From: Ryuthela nishihirai
Taxonomy: Eukaryota > Arthropoda > Arachnida > Araneae > Heptathelidae
Reading direction: 5' to 3'
DNA: 64,000 nt
Assembly: GCA_038380435.1 (NCBI GenBank)
Contig: JAWZYU010000025.1
Location: 45,020,691-45,084,690 of the forward strand
The position numbers and the translations under genes are program-made. The notes beneath the pieces were generated by a model that made no database searches, had not been told where the DNA came from, and saw only the letters and a list, made by a program, of their open reading frames with translations. Shown here piece after piece: positions 10,839 to 22,243 of this stretch. Numbering within the stretch: position 1 is the first letter of the stretch; the number at the start of each line of letters is the position of its first letter.

Positions 10839-11188
10839 AACCTCTATTTTTATTCATAACAAAAGTATAAAAATTGTAAATATTTCATGAATGATTAAAA
10901 GATAATTATTTTTTGAGAATTAATGCAAAGCTAATAAGAACTTTCTGTTATCTTTCTTTTTTTTAATTTCAGGTTTCCTATTTTGTTTTGGACGATGTTC
11001 TGTTCACAGAAGAAGGGAACTGTCCGAGATGTTTGATTTGATATATTGATTACGAAAATTTAACCTGGAGCCCTCATACCTGGAAATCGACTCGGAAAAA
11101 CGAGTCTTTTCCACATTTCCTTCTCTTCTGAATATTTTCCCTGTCTACCATCCCGCTGTACTTCTTCAGAGTCCATTTCATGATGCAT
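10839..11188. other. AT-rich spacer
   Basis: Sequence between the SINE and the hAT terminal fragment. No gene was recognised. Confidence 0.5.
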
Positions 11189-11269
11189 TTACTTTGGGGA
11201 GAGCCTCCCCCATCCCCCGCATAGCTGTGCCCCTGTCTGTGAGATTATTGGTTGTCTCACTTATTATCA
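11189..11269 (-). repeat. Terminal fragment of the hAT-type element plus shared flank
   Basis: Near-exact reverse complement of 13488-13566: the first 47 or so bases of the hAT-type element (through GCTCTCCCCAAAG) and also the 24-30 bases outside its left end (GTGAGACAACCAATGA). The shared flank means this is not a simple independent insertion. Confidence 0.85.
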
Positions 11270-12861
11270 TTATTGTCTCACTGGTTCAAAGGAATATGGA
11301 TGGCCTTTTTCATTCTCTAGCACTACCTATGTTGTTTATTTACATGACCTTCAAATATGTCTCCAGAACTTCCTTTTCGCTTCCAACAACTTCGTATATT
11401 TTTTTTAATTTTCCTTGTGCCCATTTCGATTGTATTTTTATTACCAACTCTACAGACTTTTTTCCCTTGCTCTTGACAGTCCTTCGAAGCCCTCCGAAAC
11501 TCACCTGGAGAGGAGAGACTTCGTTGAAGTAGCTTTCTCGTGTTTCTGTTTTCTCCACTCACAGACTTCTTCTTTTTCCAATTTCTGCTCCTGTAGTCTT
11601 ATCCAATTCCTATCTCGAGCTGCTTCTAAAACCCTTCTGAGTCATAAAGATTGAATCTTTACTGCCGCAAGGTTTATAACTTTATTTTTTCTATTCCTTT
11701 AGACGAATCTTTTCCTGCGATAACTTCATTTCTCCTGAATTCAGATCATCTCCCATCTCCACTTCAATCTCCTTCACTTCTCCCTCTCCTCTTCCTCCGC
11801 CTCCATCATGATCAAAAGACCCATCATCGGCTTCCTCCCAGTTACGTCCATGTCCAGTTTATTACTTCCAAATCAATCAATGCTGTCCGACATCTTTCAC
11901 TAAAAAACTCCCGACTTTTTTCTTCTGCAGATGATAAACACTAAAACAAATTCGATGTTAAACAGATGATCTATCTCTCTCCGACCCTTTTACTTTACTC
12001 CCTTAACATCTGTTTCGTTTTCCTTTTAGTGCATTTTGGCAATTCACTATTTCAGAGAATCTTCCTCTCAAATCTCGTGGTTGGAAATAAAAGTGAACAG
12101 CAAATCGATTTCGTCGATTTCACTTCCTTCTGTCCAAGATCTTTGCACATTTTTTGCAATCTGCTTGTGAAAGAAAGTTGTAATTTTTCCTTTCTTTGCT
12201 TCGTAAAAAACGTAGACAATTCTTAAATTTCTCCATTTTATAACTTTTTAAAAGCATCAAGATTCTTGGACCGCAGAAGAACTGAGAAACATTTCAACAT
12301 ATTTCTTGAAACACAAACACTCCAAAAAATCGGAAACCGGAAACACTCCAAAAAAACCATCAATGACCAGCGGAAGTGTACCTAAAATGTTCATTGGGAG
12401 ATCATCGATTCATATTTCATCCCAATAAAATTTACACGAATTTAAAATTATACTTTTATCAACAGGAAATTGCCTATTTGTCATGTCCCTCTAATTTATT
12501 TATTTTTATTTATTGTTGCATTTTATTGTATTTTTGTTATTGTAAATATTTTTATGTATTAAGTGAGTTCTTGGAAGTGCTATTGCTGGGATGTGACTCA
12601 CAGATGTTGTTTCTGGATCTGAGCTGGCTGCTTGTACATGTCGACATGGCCGAGAAGCCTTTTATGGCCTTTTTTACTAGCCTGGGGCGCGAGTGTCAGG
12701 ACGCCTCCCTTATTCAAAGGAAACCCTTAAGGAGAGGGTTCGATTCTAAGCGAGTCTCGATTCGCCAAGAATCTCGATTCTTGGTGAATCTGATACAGTT
12801 CTGTGGATTCTGTGTGAATCACATTGTAGGCAAAGGTTAATTATCCTTTCGCCGAGTTTGA
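11270..12861. other. Gene-poor spacer, pyrimidine-rich
   Basis: T/C-rich plus strand to about 12240, then AT-rich. Several short open frames exist on both strands (for example 11651-11944 and 12376-12840), but none shows a recognisable domain, splice context or repeat family. I see no gene I can support. Confidence 0.5.
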
Positions 12862-13067
12862 GGTCGGTGTGGTCGAGTGGTAAGCACGCTTGGCTACTGA
12901 TCTAAGGGATCTGGGTTCGAGCCCTGGGTAAGGCATGGATGTATGTGTCGTTTTTCTGCTGAGGTCCTGCCATCCTCTCAGACCTTCTACTTTGGCATAT
13001 AAACTGACAGGCTCCTGTCAGACCTCTGTGGCAAGCAGCTGCTTGAGGGGGTATTTATTTTATTGTT
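12862..13067 (+). mobile_element. SINE family B (tRNA-derived), full length
   Basis: The head resembles a tRNA, with A box TGGTCGAGTGG and B box GGGTTCGAGCCC (12866-12934). It is followed by a body (TTTTTCTGCTGAGGTCCTGCC, with the palindrome GACAGGCTCCTGTCAG at 13006-13021) and the tail GAGGGGGTATTTATTTTATT. Relatives are at 29325, 29926, 39727, 42143, 52018 and 61484-61776. Confidence 0.88.
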
Positions 13068-13519
13068 ATTTAAAGCGAGAATCTGCAAAGTGTGCGGTTC
13101 TCCACCTCATTGTGCAATTGTTTGCAGCAGCAAAGCAGCAAAGGCCTACGGAGTTGAGAGCATCCCAGCACGTGACTGTATATAATTGTAAATAAACTGT
13201 ATGGTCCTTATACAACTCTCATTTTTAAATTGTTGGACATATTCTTATACATCACTTGACGCAGCAAGTCTGAGGCATACGTTGGTACGGATGTAAAAAC
13301 CCGCGAACCTATCCTTTCACCGAAGTAAGGGTGAAGGTAATTAAGGGACAAATTCATCGTCCTCCGGCGGCCAGAACATTTGGCCCAGCCCCATTGCATC
13401 CATCCGGAGAGCTCATCACACTATTACTACGTATGATGGAAATAAAACGAAACTTTACACCTGTGGGAAGCGCGCGGAGCAACTTTGGGAGTAAGTGAGA
13501 CAACCAATGATCTCACAGA
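13068..13519. other. Spacer next to the large hAT-type element
   Basis: Contains an AATAAA at about 13191 but no supported gene. The minus-strand 63-codon frame at 13208-13399 has no recognisable feature. The TSD copy CTCACAGA lies at 13512-13519. Confidence 0.45.
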
Positions 13520-14899
13520 CAGGGGCACAGCTATGCGGGGGATGGGGGAGGCTCTCCCCAAAGTTAATCGGAGTTGGCAAAATTCAAAGCGACTTTGTAA
13601 AATCCAGGTGAATTCCGAAAATTGGGATTTTTTGTAAAATTAAGAGGAGGTAGCAAAATCTAAACAACTTGGCAAAATCTAGGGTAGTTGCCAAATCGGG
13701 GCAACTTCGCAAAATCTTGAGCAGTTGGCAAAATTCGAAGCCACTTGGTAAAATACAGGTGAGTTGTGAAAATTTGGATTGGAAAAATTTGTGAAATTAA
13801 GGACAGCTGGAAAAATCGAGACAACTTGGAAAAATCTTGGAGAGTTGGCAAAATCGGGACAACTTCACAAAATCTTGAAGAGTTGACAAAATTCAGGTGA
13901 GATGTAAAAATTGGGAGTTTTTTCTGTAAAATTATGGCGAGTTGGCAAAATCGAGGCAACTTGGTAAAATCTAGGGTAGTTAGGAAAATTTGAATCCACT
14001 TGGTAAAATACAGGCGAGTTGTGAAAATTGGGATTGATTTTGTGAAATTAAGGAAAGTTGGCAAAATCTTGGGGAGTTGGCAAAAATTGGTGTAAATTTG
14101 GTAAACAATTTGGTAAAATATTGCAAAGTTGGCAAAATTCAGGTGTGATTTAAAATTGGGATTTTTGTTCTGAAAAGAAGGACAACTTGGAAAACTCTAG
14201 GGCAGTTGGCAAAAGTCGAAGCTACTTGACAAAATACAGACGAGTTTTGAAAATTGATATTGGCTATATGATATTAAAGAACGTTGGCAAAATTGAAGTG
14301 AGATGTAAAAATTGGGATTTTTTCTGTAAAATTATTGCAAGTTGGCAAAATCTAGGGGAATTGGTAAAATTTGAAGCCACTTGGTAAAATACAGGCACGT
14401 TGTGAAAATTTGTATTGTATGTTTTTGTGCAATAAAGAAGAGTTGGCAAAATTCGAGTTGACGGCAAATTCACAGGAGATGTAAAAGATGGAATATTTTT
14501 TCTGGCAAATTATGGCGATTTAGCAAAAACGAGGCAATCTGGCCAAATCTAGGGCAGTTGGTAAAATTTGAATCCTGTCGGTAAAATGCAGGTAAGTTGT
14601 GACAATTGGGATTTGTTTTGTGAAATTTAGGAGAGGTGACAAAAATCGAGAAAACTTGGCCAGATCTTGGGGAATTTGTAAAATTAGAACAATATGGAAA
14701 ATAAAAAAAAAATGTCTTGTTCTGTTAGTTGCCGAACGCCCCCTTTCCTCCGCCCACGGAGAGGAATTCCGGGTCAGTCCCCGAGAGAGACAAACGTTAG
14801 GCAAAGGTCCTATTCTCTCAGTTGACAAAATTTTATTTCCGAGTTGGAAAATTTTCGTTGTCTTCCCTCCCCCAACCCTAGTCCTTCGCTACGCCCCTG
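13520..14899 (+). mobile_element. hAT-type non-autonomous element with internal minisatellite
   Basis: The ends are CAGGGGCACAGC and, inverted, GCTACGCCCCTG. They are flanked by an exact 8-bp direct repeat CTCACAGA (13512-13519 and 14900-14907), diagnostic of hAT-type insertion. The 1.38-kb interior is almost wholly a degenerate array of subunits of about 22 bp (GAGTTGGCAAAATC, GACTTGGTAAAAT, GTGAAAATTGGGATTTT) in higher-order order. The long minus-strand frame 13660-14064 is only this repeat translated. Confidence 0.9.
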
Positions 14900-14907
14900 C
14901 TCACAGA

Positions 14908-15305
14908 TCACGCGTTCATTGACCAATGATTGATAGCTCAGTCAGCCAATGATCTCTGAGAAGCGGAGATGAGCTCGGGCTCGATTTTTGGAGCCCGCGC
15001 CTTCCTGATTTGGAGAAAACATTTATCTGACGCATCATTCGCCGCCTGAGACGAAGCTACTTAATGCCGCCCTAGAGAAACGGAAGAATTTCGGGCGGGG
15101 GGGGGGGGGATTAGATCCTGCTGAAACTGAATCATTGATACGTAATCTTTTTTTTATTGTTTTACGACATTAATGAAAAATAACAACACTTTGAAGGAAA
15201 ATGTCAAACTTTTGAATTTAGAGACCTAGAGATAAAATGCATCCCAAAACTGTAGAGTACTCTACGCATTTAAATACAAGAAATGTTCTACAAGTGTTTT
15301 AATTA
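14908..15305. other. Spacer between hAT-type and Tc1 elements
   Basis: Includes a G-run at about 15100-15110 and AT-rich sequence. No gene was seen. Confidence 0.5.
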
Positions 15306-15307
15306 TA

Positions 15308-16720
15308 CACTGCACGACATTGAAATTGCCCTACTCAGAAGGAGTGAGGGGATAGGGGTGAAATGTAACACACACATAGAAATACATATTGGCATACCAT
15401 GATTTAATTTGTAGCCAATTACAGCGGTTAGAGGATGAGATAATGCAGCACAATGTGACTGACTCAGTAGGTGGTTGCACCGCCGTGAACGGCAATACAG
15501 GCAGCAATACGGCGTGACATGTAGTCATACAGTCGACGGATATGTTCCTGAGGAATTGCACACCAAGCAGCGTTGACTTGCTCCCATAATTCATCGAGAT
15601 TCCTCGCCGGCCGGTGAGAGGATTGCACACGTCGTCCAATGTGGCCCCACAGATTTTCTATTGGGGATAAATCTGGAGATCGTACTGGCCATGACAATAC
15701 TTGAACACGTTGCAAACACTGTCTGGAGACCCTAGCAGTGTGTACAGGGGTGTTGTCATGCTGCAAAATGGGCTGCTGCATGCCTCCCAGGAAAGGTAAC
15801 GAAACAGCTGCATAACCGCACTACCTTATAGTGCAGCTGTTAGTATTCCCATGATGTGAACAAGAGGTGGCCTGCTGTCATATCCAATAGAACCCCATAC
15901 CATTATGCCCGGCTGACAGGTCGTGTGCTGGTCGTGAACAAAAGCTGGATCCGTCCTCTCACCAGGTTGTTGCCATAGACGTTGATTGTCAGCACCAAGA
16001 CAGAAACGGGATTCATCACTAAACACAACAGCGTTCCATTCGTGACCCCAGTTCGCATGACTTCGGCACCAAGCCAGACGAGCGCTGCGATGGTTTGCAA
16101 TCAACGTAACGGTTGCCTAGAGCGCAGGTGTGCCTCATTCAACCTTCTGTTTACCATTCGGGTCGTTATGGGGACGTCCATGGCTGCTGACACAGCCCGT
16201 CGAATATCGCCTGCAGTGCTCTGTGGTAACGAACGAGCATGTCAAACAATGCGCTTATCAAACCGTGCTGACGTCTTTCGGATGGAACCAGTCCCTCTGC
16301 GACGCATGCTAGAACCTTCATTTCTCCACTGTAGCCAACAGCATCCAATAGTTCGTGCATCCCGATGAACATGGGCAGCGACACGACGTATAGTCCATTC
16401 AGCTTCACATAGGCATATAATTCTTCCCGTTTCAAAAGCATCCAAATGGCGATAAACCTGCCGATGGCATGTACGAGGCATTTTCGGCCTTCACTGAACA
16501 ATTTCCAAGCGGAACCACCTAATCTGAAACGTTTGCACGACTTCCACCTGCATAAACACAATACCATCCTGTTCCTTCTTGCACCTTTTTTCTCTTGAGC
16601 CACACACAACATTGGCTCCGGATTATCATCATTTGCATATCTCAACTACGCACACCCACCCTTCTATTTGCATGTTTGTACCTGTCCTTCTGGGTGGGGC
16701 AATTTCAATGTCGAGCAGTG
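15308..16720 (-). mobile_element. Tc1-like DNA transposon, complete ends
   Basis: Inverted ends of about 35 bp (CACTGCACGACATTGAAATT at left, its complement AATTTCAATGTCGAGCAGTG at right) flanked by TA (15306-15307 and 16721-16722). The 1413-bp length fits an autonomous Tc1 element. A transposase lies on the minus strand but is frame-shifted. Confidence 0.92.
15464..16481 (-). pseudogene. Tc1-like DDE transposase, frame-shifted
   Basis: Would cut and paste its element at TA sites. The N-terminal HTH region is at 16242-16481 (DAFETGRIICLCEAEW, TIRRVAAHVHRD). The first catalytic Asp is in VVFSDESRFCLG (15826-16104), with MVWGSIGYDSR after it. The second is in QHDNTPVHTARV and the final acid is in RSPDLSPIENLWGHIGRRV (15464-15781). 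The frame changes near 16100-16240 and 15800, so no full protein of the usual 340 residues can be made. Between the second Asp and the Glu I count 32 residues rather than the canonical 34. It resembles spider Tcb1-type entries from memory. Confidence 0.88.
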
Positions 16721-16827
16721 TATCTTGTCGTTTGCGCTCATTTAATTCAAACGTAAACAACTTATGTTTTAAGTTTCACAAAGTATATAACGTTTTCCTT
16801 AAATATCTGAGAACAAATCCGAACAGA

Positions 16828-17310
16828 AACTAGAATATCGCCTCTGACGAATATGGGAATCTCGTTTTCAAAGAGATTGAAATTTTACGTTTATCTACAT
16901 TTTCACTCCTTAAAAGTTTCAATTCGAACTAACGGTTGATTGGGAAAATATAAAGAGGCGTATTTTATTACTACTTATACAACATAAAAAGTGTCTTTTA
17001 TTCTTTGAATTCAAAAACCCCTCTGAATAAAGGCGGCAGATTGTTTAGGCGACGCCCTATCACCGAAATTTCTGCCATAAATTAATCACTTGCAATATTC
17101 TTTAAATGTTTCGCCTTTTCCACATTTAGTGCCCTCAAACAATGTAAATTAAAACAATCTAAGGATTGAAATATGCGAATTATAATATTTCATTAATACC
17201 AAGCCAACTAAAAAAGAATTATGCAATTTTCACTTAAAACAGTTTCATTTTCCTTCCGCCCTGAGGGTAAGGGGTCAACTCAATGTTGCCATTGAAAGTT
17301 TGCGAACTTA
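16828..17310 (-). repeat. Unclassified repeat family U, minus-oriented copy
   Basis: The left end (CTAGAATATCGCCTCTGACG, then CTCGTTTTCAAAGAGA) is the reverse complement of the right end of the family U copy at 39190-40545. The right part carries GGGGTCAACTCAATGTTGCC, the complement of the GAGTTGACCCCTTA phrase in other copies. No coding potential. Confidence 0.65.
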
Positions 17311-17328
17311 GTGTCCTGTGGCCTAGTA

Positions 17329-17811
17329 CAGTCGCTCAAAAATATCTGGAGCGTGTACAGCAACTGTACACGCTCCAGATATTTTTCCTGAATTCTGTAA
17401 TCACGTGACACTAAGGTTGCCAGATCACTAGTTTCTAAAAAAATCGTTGCCAGATATTTTTTCTGAATTCTGTAATCAACCATAGTGTTCGGATACTTTT
17501 TTGAGCGACTGTAGGTGGTCATATTATTTTGATACTAGATCGTGTGGGCTCACTCACGGAAATATTGAGCGTGTGCAGTTACCGTTCACAGCAAACTGGA
17601 GCGTGTGCAGTTACTGCACACGCTCCAGTTTGCTGTGAACGGTAACTGGAGCGTGTACAGTTGCTGTACATGCTCCAGATATTTTTCCTGAATTCTGTAA
17701 TCACGTGACACGAAGTTTGCCAGATCACTAATTTCTAAAAAAATCGTTGCCAGATATTTTTTCTGAATTCTGTAATCAACTATAGTGTTCGGATACTTTT
17801 TTGAGCGACTT
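17329..17811. mobile_element. Family M palindromic MITE, inverted-order copy
   Basis: Bounded by TA-CAGTCGCTC at left and GAGCGACT(T)-TA at right, the last base mutated. An internal GAGCGACTG-TA at about 17506-17514 shows that the direct units run on the minus strand here. It contains the 33-bp hairpin at 17344-17376 and the 69-bp hairpin near 17577-17649. Confidence 0.87.
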
Positions 17812-17813
17812 TA

Positions 17814-18699
17814 CGCTAACCACTAGGCCACAGGACGACTAATAAACAATAAAGTAATATACGTTATTAACTGAAGAGTTGTTCCAAATTTTGAACAAAA
17901 TAAATACATATCTTTGAATTTTTATTTAAAGTTAATGGGATTTCTTTCCATTCTTCAATCTAAGTTATAAAAAAATTTAGGTGCCAAATAAATAAAATGG
18001 GTGTTTATAATCAATTTATGAGGTTTGGTATAGGAAATAAAATGCCAGATCGCCTAGAATTATAAAAGAGTCATCCAGTGTTGATTTAGGTGATTAATCA
18101 ATTAATAATATTGGTAATCCAGTACTAATTATTTTACTTATCACATTACAACTCTAATAAAAGGGAGGGAATTAATACTTTTTAAAGTCAAAATGGTAAT
18201 AGATACGGATTCTCGTTCGAGAATTAGTCGTCTGTGGTAAATTTTCCGTCGCATCAAAAATGTTGCTTCCTGCCCTCATAAAGAAAAAATAGCATTATTT
18301 CCCTCTTATTTTTTTTTGCAATTGGCCGTAGAGTGGATTTTGCCATATTTTCTGAGGATCAATTACTACAGTCTCATTATAGACAAAAATAACATTGTTC
18401 TTTGCATCGTCTGATAAAGAAATGTGACAGTGTTAGCGTATTCTACAGTTAATTAAATATGTCGAAATTTATAAAGACTCGTGGAATTTTGGCGAGGGAA
18501 AAAAGAAAACGCGTAGGTTTTGAGCAGCTTGAAGGTGTTTGTGAGGAAGAATAAAGAATTTTGAATTTTTCACTTTTGAAACACCCTTTAGACATGGTTT
18601 GAAGACGAATTAATGAGATCATTATTTCATCTTAACACATTTTACCATAAAAGGCTTATCTTAGAAGTGACAGTTTCGAAGTAAGTTTTCTATTGATAC
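17814..18699. other. Gene-poor AT-rich spacer
   Basis: Nothing was recognised apart from a tRNA-like head fragment on the minus strand at the left edge (17817-17838). No supported gene. Confidence 0.5.
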
Positions 18700-19244
18700 A
18701 AAATGGATAAGTAGTTATTAGAAGGAGGGATATGCACCAATCCTCTGTGATGATGCATAGAACCGGCCAGGCCTAGCACCTAATGCCAGACCCGGCCTTC
18801 TCGTGGTGCAGACCGTTAGTATATTTCAAAAGAGATACTCTCTCGTGGAAGTGAACGGAGAAGGAGATCTGCCAGATTATTTTGGCCTACTGATCTCGAA
18901 AACTCTGGCTACTTTTCCTTTTTTTTTTTGCACCCTGCTGAGGAGTAGTCAACAACACAGGGTCCTGGTGCTGATCATATAAACCCACTGGACTGGACTG
19001 AATTATGGCTCTGAGCTTGATTATGGATCCCGATTTTGCTGCACTGGTGGGCTTCTGTGGAGGGAAAATCTTCCGCTGTGTTTTCTGTTTGTTTGTGGGT
19101 TGACAGCCCCAACAAGTGAATAGATTCACAGGATATGTTTATCAGCTGGTGGATAATCCTGAGCAGAGGTCATCGCAGGCACCTGAACTCTGTGCTTCTA
19201 CTGGCATCGTCAAATTCTACATTGGAGGAAGTCTTCCAGTGTAG

Positions 19245-20329
19245 ATGGCTTCAGCCTTTAGTGGTGGGGGAACGGGTCTTTGCCCCACGCCTGCGAATAG
19301 GGGGCTGTTTGATATTGTCGGCATTCCCTTCCTCAATAAACATAGTTTCTTTAAACATCCCACTAACCATTTTCTCTCCATAAATAGTTGGAATGTGAGG
19401 ACTCTGCACAGAGCTTTTTCTCTTGATGTCCTCACACAAGAATTCCAACATTATAATTTAGATATTCTCGGCTTGCAAGAGACCAGATGGACAGATAAAG
19501 GTCAGATTCTTAAAAATAATCTTAAATTTATCTTTTCAGGAGAGACGATAATAAGCATCTCAAAGGCATAGTTCTGCTTCTGAGCAGACACACAAGTGAT
19601 GCTCTTCTAGGATATGAGTGCATTAATGAAAGGTTTCTTACAGCAAAATTTCAGACAAGCAATAAAGGCTGCTATGCCTCCACTGAGGTTGCCGATGAGG
19701 ATGAGAAGGATAGGTTTTACCGACAACTTCAGGATAATTTGAATTCTGTCAAGAAAGGAGATATTACCCTTGTTCTAGATGACTTCAATGCCAAAGTTGG
19801 TACTGACTCTGACCTTTGGGGAGGGGTGATAGGCCCTTTTAGTATTGGTAGATGCAATGGCAATGGGCAGCGTCTCCTACAGGTAGGTAAACTTAATTGT
19901 ATCAGAATAACTAACACTTATTAGAAATACCGCGACATGCTTAAGTACACATGGGTTTTACCTGATGGGCTGTATGAGAACGTAATTGATTATATATTAA
20001 TTAACAGCAAATGGGCTAGTTCTGTCAGGAATACCATGTCATACAGGGGAGCTGAAATTGGATCTAACCATTACCTTGTTAAAAGTTTCTTGCAACTTAA
20101 ACTTAAGAAGTTTTGTGTTAAAGTTAAAACAGTTACCTTTAATTCTGAAGCTCTGAAAGACCCAAATATAGCTAAAGCTAACCGTGATATATTATTTAGT
20201 CATTATGACAGTCATGGTTTTCTTGCTACAAAAGTTGAGGAAGAAAGAAACAGTTTTAAAGAGACTTTTTTTTTGAAAACTAAAAGTACTCTTTTAGGGA
20301 AAAAAAACAGAGGAGACAGAATTATTTGA
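19245..20329 (+). pseudogene. RTE endonuclease (copy 2), broken
   Basis: Pieces in order: 19245-19571 (SWNVRTLHRAF, LDILGLQETRWT with the catalytic Glu), 19739-19924 (DITLVLDDFNAKVG, in which the usual GDFN reads DDFN, then GVIGPF), and 19937-20329 (YTWVLPDGLYENVIDYILINSKW, where the canonical SDH reads SNH in the GSNHYLV box). Stops and shifts separate the pieces. Changes at metal-site and histidine-box neighbours suggest decay even without the frameshifts. Confidence 0.82.
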
Positions 20330-22186
20330 GTGATAAAGCACTTGAGCTTATTTCAGAACGAAAGAACTGCAGGAATGTCCTTAATCAGTACCTTACTAGT
20401 CCTAATAGAAAGGATTACAGAGATCTTAATAAACGTGTGAAGGATCAGTTAGCAGCTGATAAGAATCTTTGGCTTGATAGTTTACCTGACAAAGCCGAGG
20501 AAGCAGTTAGATAGCACAACAGCAGAGGGCTGTATCAAATAGTTAATGTTTTGTGTGGTAGAAAACGGACAGGTATACAGGGATTGAATGATAAACAAGG
20601 TAAGGTTATAGAAGGTGAGGATTCTGTCATGGCTAGGTGGGCTGAGCATTTCAGTGATGTTTTAAACAATGTGGTTAGTTCTATTCCCATTGTTTCCAAT
20701 GATGATAGATGCATTCGTGGCTTTAATGTTGGCCCCATAACAAAATCTGAAGTTATTTTGGCCATTTCTAAACTTAAACTTCATAAATCCCCAGGTGTAG
20801 ATGAAATTACTACAGAAATGCTTAGAACTGGGAATGTTTCTGTTACCACTTGGATGACTGAAATTTTGAATATCTTTTATGATAAAGGCTTGGTTCCTAA
20901 GGATTTTACCAGAGCTATTATTATCCCTATTTTCAAAAAGGGTGATCAAAGTTCTTGTGATAATTATAGGGGTATCAGTCTACTCTCTGTTCCAGGGAAA
21001 GTTCTTTGCATGATTGTGCTTAATAGAATTAAGAATCTGGTTGACAGGCAATTGCGTGATGGGCAATGTCGATTCAGAAGTAGGGGATGTGTGGATCAGA
21101 TATTTTCACTTAGGTAGATTCTTGAGAAATGTTTAGAGTTTCAGAAACGTTTGGTTGCTAGCTTTGTTGATGTCAAAAATGCTTCCGACTCTGTTGATCA
21201 TCGTAATTTGTGGTTTATTGTGAGATCATATGATATAGCAGACAAGTTAGTTAACATAATGAAAGCTCTCTATAATAACACTGAGTCGAGTGTGAGAGTT
21301 GGTAAAGCTTGTAGCAGTTGGTTTAGCATTACTTCTGGTGTTCGACAAAGGTGAATTTTGTCTCCTTTTCTCTTTAGTTTGGTTATTGATTATGTTGTGC
21401 GAAATTCATTTCAAGGGAAAGATTTTGGCCTTAAATGGACTGGAGATACGAAAATTTCTGATTTAGATTATGCTGATGATTTAGCTCTTTTGGCAAATGA
21501 TGTTGATGAGATGAACTCTTTCATTCGAGCTGTCGATGAAACTGGTAGTAGAGTAGGTTTGGTTATAAACAGAGAGAAAACTACAGTGATGAAAATAGGT
21601 GAGGCACACTGTGATGCACTTAATCTGAATGGTTGCAGTCTTGAGCAGGTGTCACAGTTTAATTATCTTGGGAGCTATGTAACAGATAATGGTGATGTGC
21701 GGCATGAGATTAACAGACGGATAGGGATTGCTGCAGGACATTTAAGAATCTATGGAGAGTGTGGAGAAATAGGCGTATACACCTAAAGACTAAAATTAGA
21801 CTGTATAATAGTTTGGTTCTTTCTAGGGTTAGTTATGGTTGTGAAACGTGGACACTTTGCAAACAAGATAACAGAAAATTAGATGCTTTTGATTCCAGAT
21901 GCTTAGGAAAAGGAGTCGGCAACCTCCTTTGTGTAGCATATTGTGCAGAGAGAGACTCCACTGGTTTGGCCATGTTGCCCGTATGGATAATTATAAATTA
22001 GCGAATAAGGTTATGAACAGTGTGCCTAAAGGCCTCAGAAGGAGGGGGAGAGCAAGGATGCGGTGGGCAGACAATTTCAATCAGGGCCTTGTTAGAATTG
22101 GTGTGCAGTGGACAGATGCAGCAGATATAGCTCAGGACAGATATGCTTGGAGAACTGAATTCCACAGTCTGGTTGGAACTCTATAG
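20326..22186 (+). pseudogene. RTE linker and reverse transcriptase (copy 2), broken
   Basis: The linker lies at 20326-20514. The fingers lie at 20551-21117 (FTRAIIIPIFKKGD, NYRGISLLSVPGKVL). The first Asp region is at 21151-21354 (FVDVKNASDSVD). 21358-21786 carries the catalytic LDYADDLALLAND and LNGCSLEQVSQFNYLGSYV. The C-terminal block is at 21759-22186 (SYGCETWTL, RLHWFGHVARMDNYKLANKV, RGRARMRWADN). Stops at 20514, 21117 and 21354 and shifts near 21780 break it. The coding end lies only about 12 bases before the repeat tail, a short 3' UTR typical of RTE. Confidence 0.85.
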
Positions 22187-22243
22187 CCCATGGCTGCTTG
22201 AGGATGATGAGGATGATGATGATGATGATGTATTCATAGTATA

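Larger units (their letters stand above)
18700..22230 (+). mobile_element. RTE/BovB-like LINE, copy 2, near full length
   Basis: About 3.5 kb: a leader (18700-19250) with the phrase CCTTCTCGTGGTGCAGACC, an endonuclease, a linker, an RT, and a very short 3' end running into a (GAT)n tail at 22199-22230. The leader start aligns with that of copy 5 (AAATGG then GTAGT). Loose direct repeats TATTGATA (18691) and TATTCATA (22231) may be the target duplication. Confidence 0.88.

Noticed and set aside
11323..11562. Overlapping minus-strand lysine-rich ORFs as a gene
   Set aside because: Antisense to a pyrimidine-rich stretch, with no domain, splice or start evidence.
12862..12940. tRNA gene-like sequences (also at 27814, 29330, 29930, 52150, 61720)
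   Set aside because: A and B boxes are good, but each is followed by the same SINE body and tail, and acceptor stems do not pair. They are SINE heads, not tRNA genes.
13660..14064. 134-codon minus-strand ORF with repeated LPRFCQL-like words
   Set aside because: It is the hAT-type element's internal minisatellite in translation.
16166..16645. 159-codon minus-strand ORF as a separate gene
   Set aside because: It lies in the wrong frame over the Tc1 transposase N-terminal region; the HTH motif is in the overlapping frame at 16242-16481.
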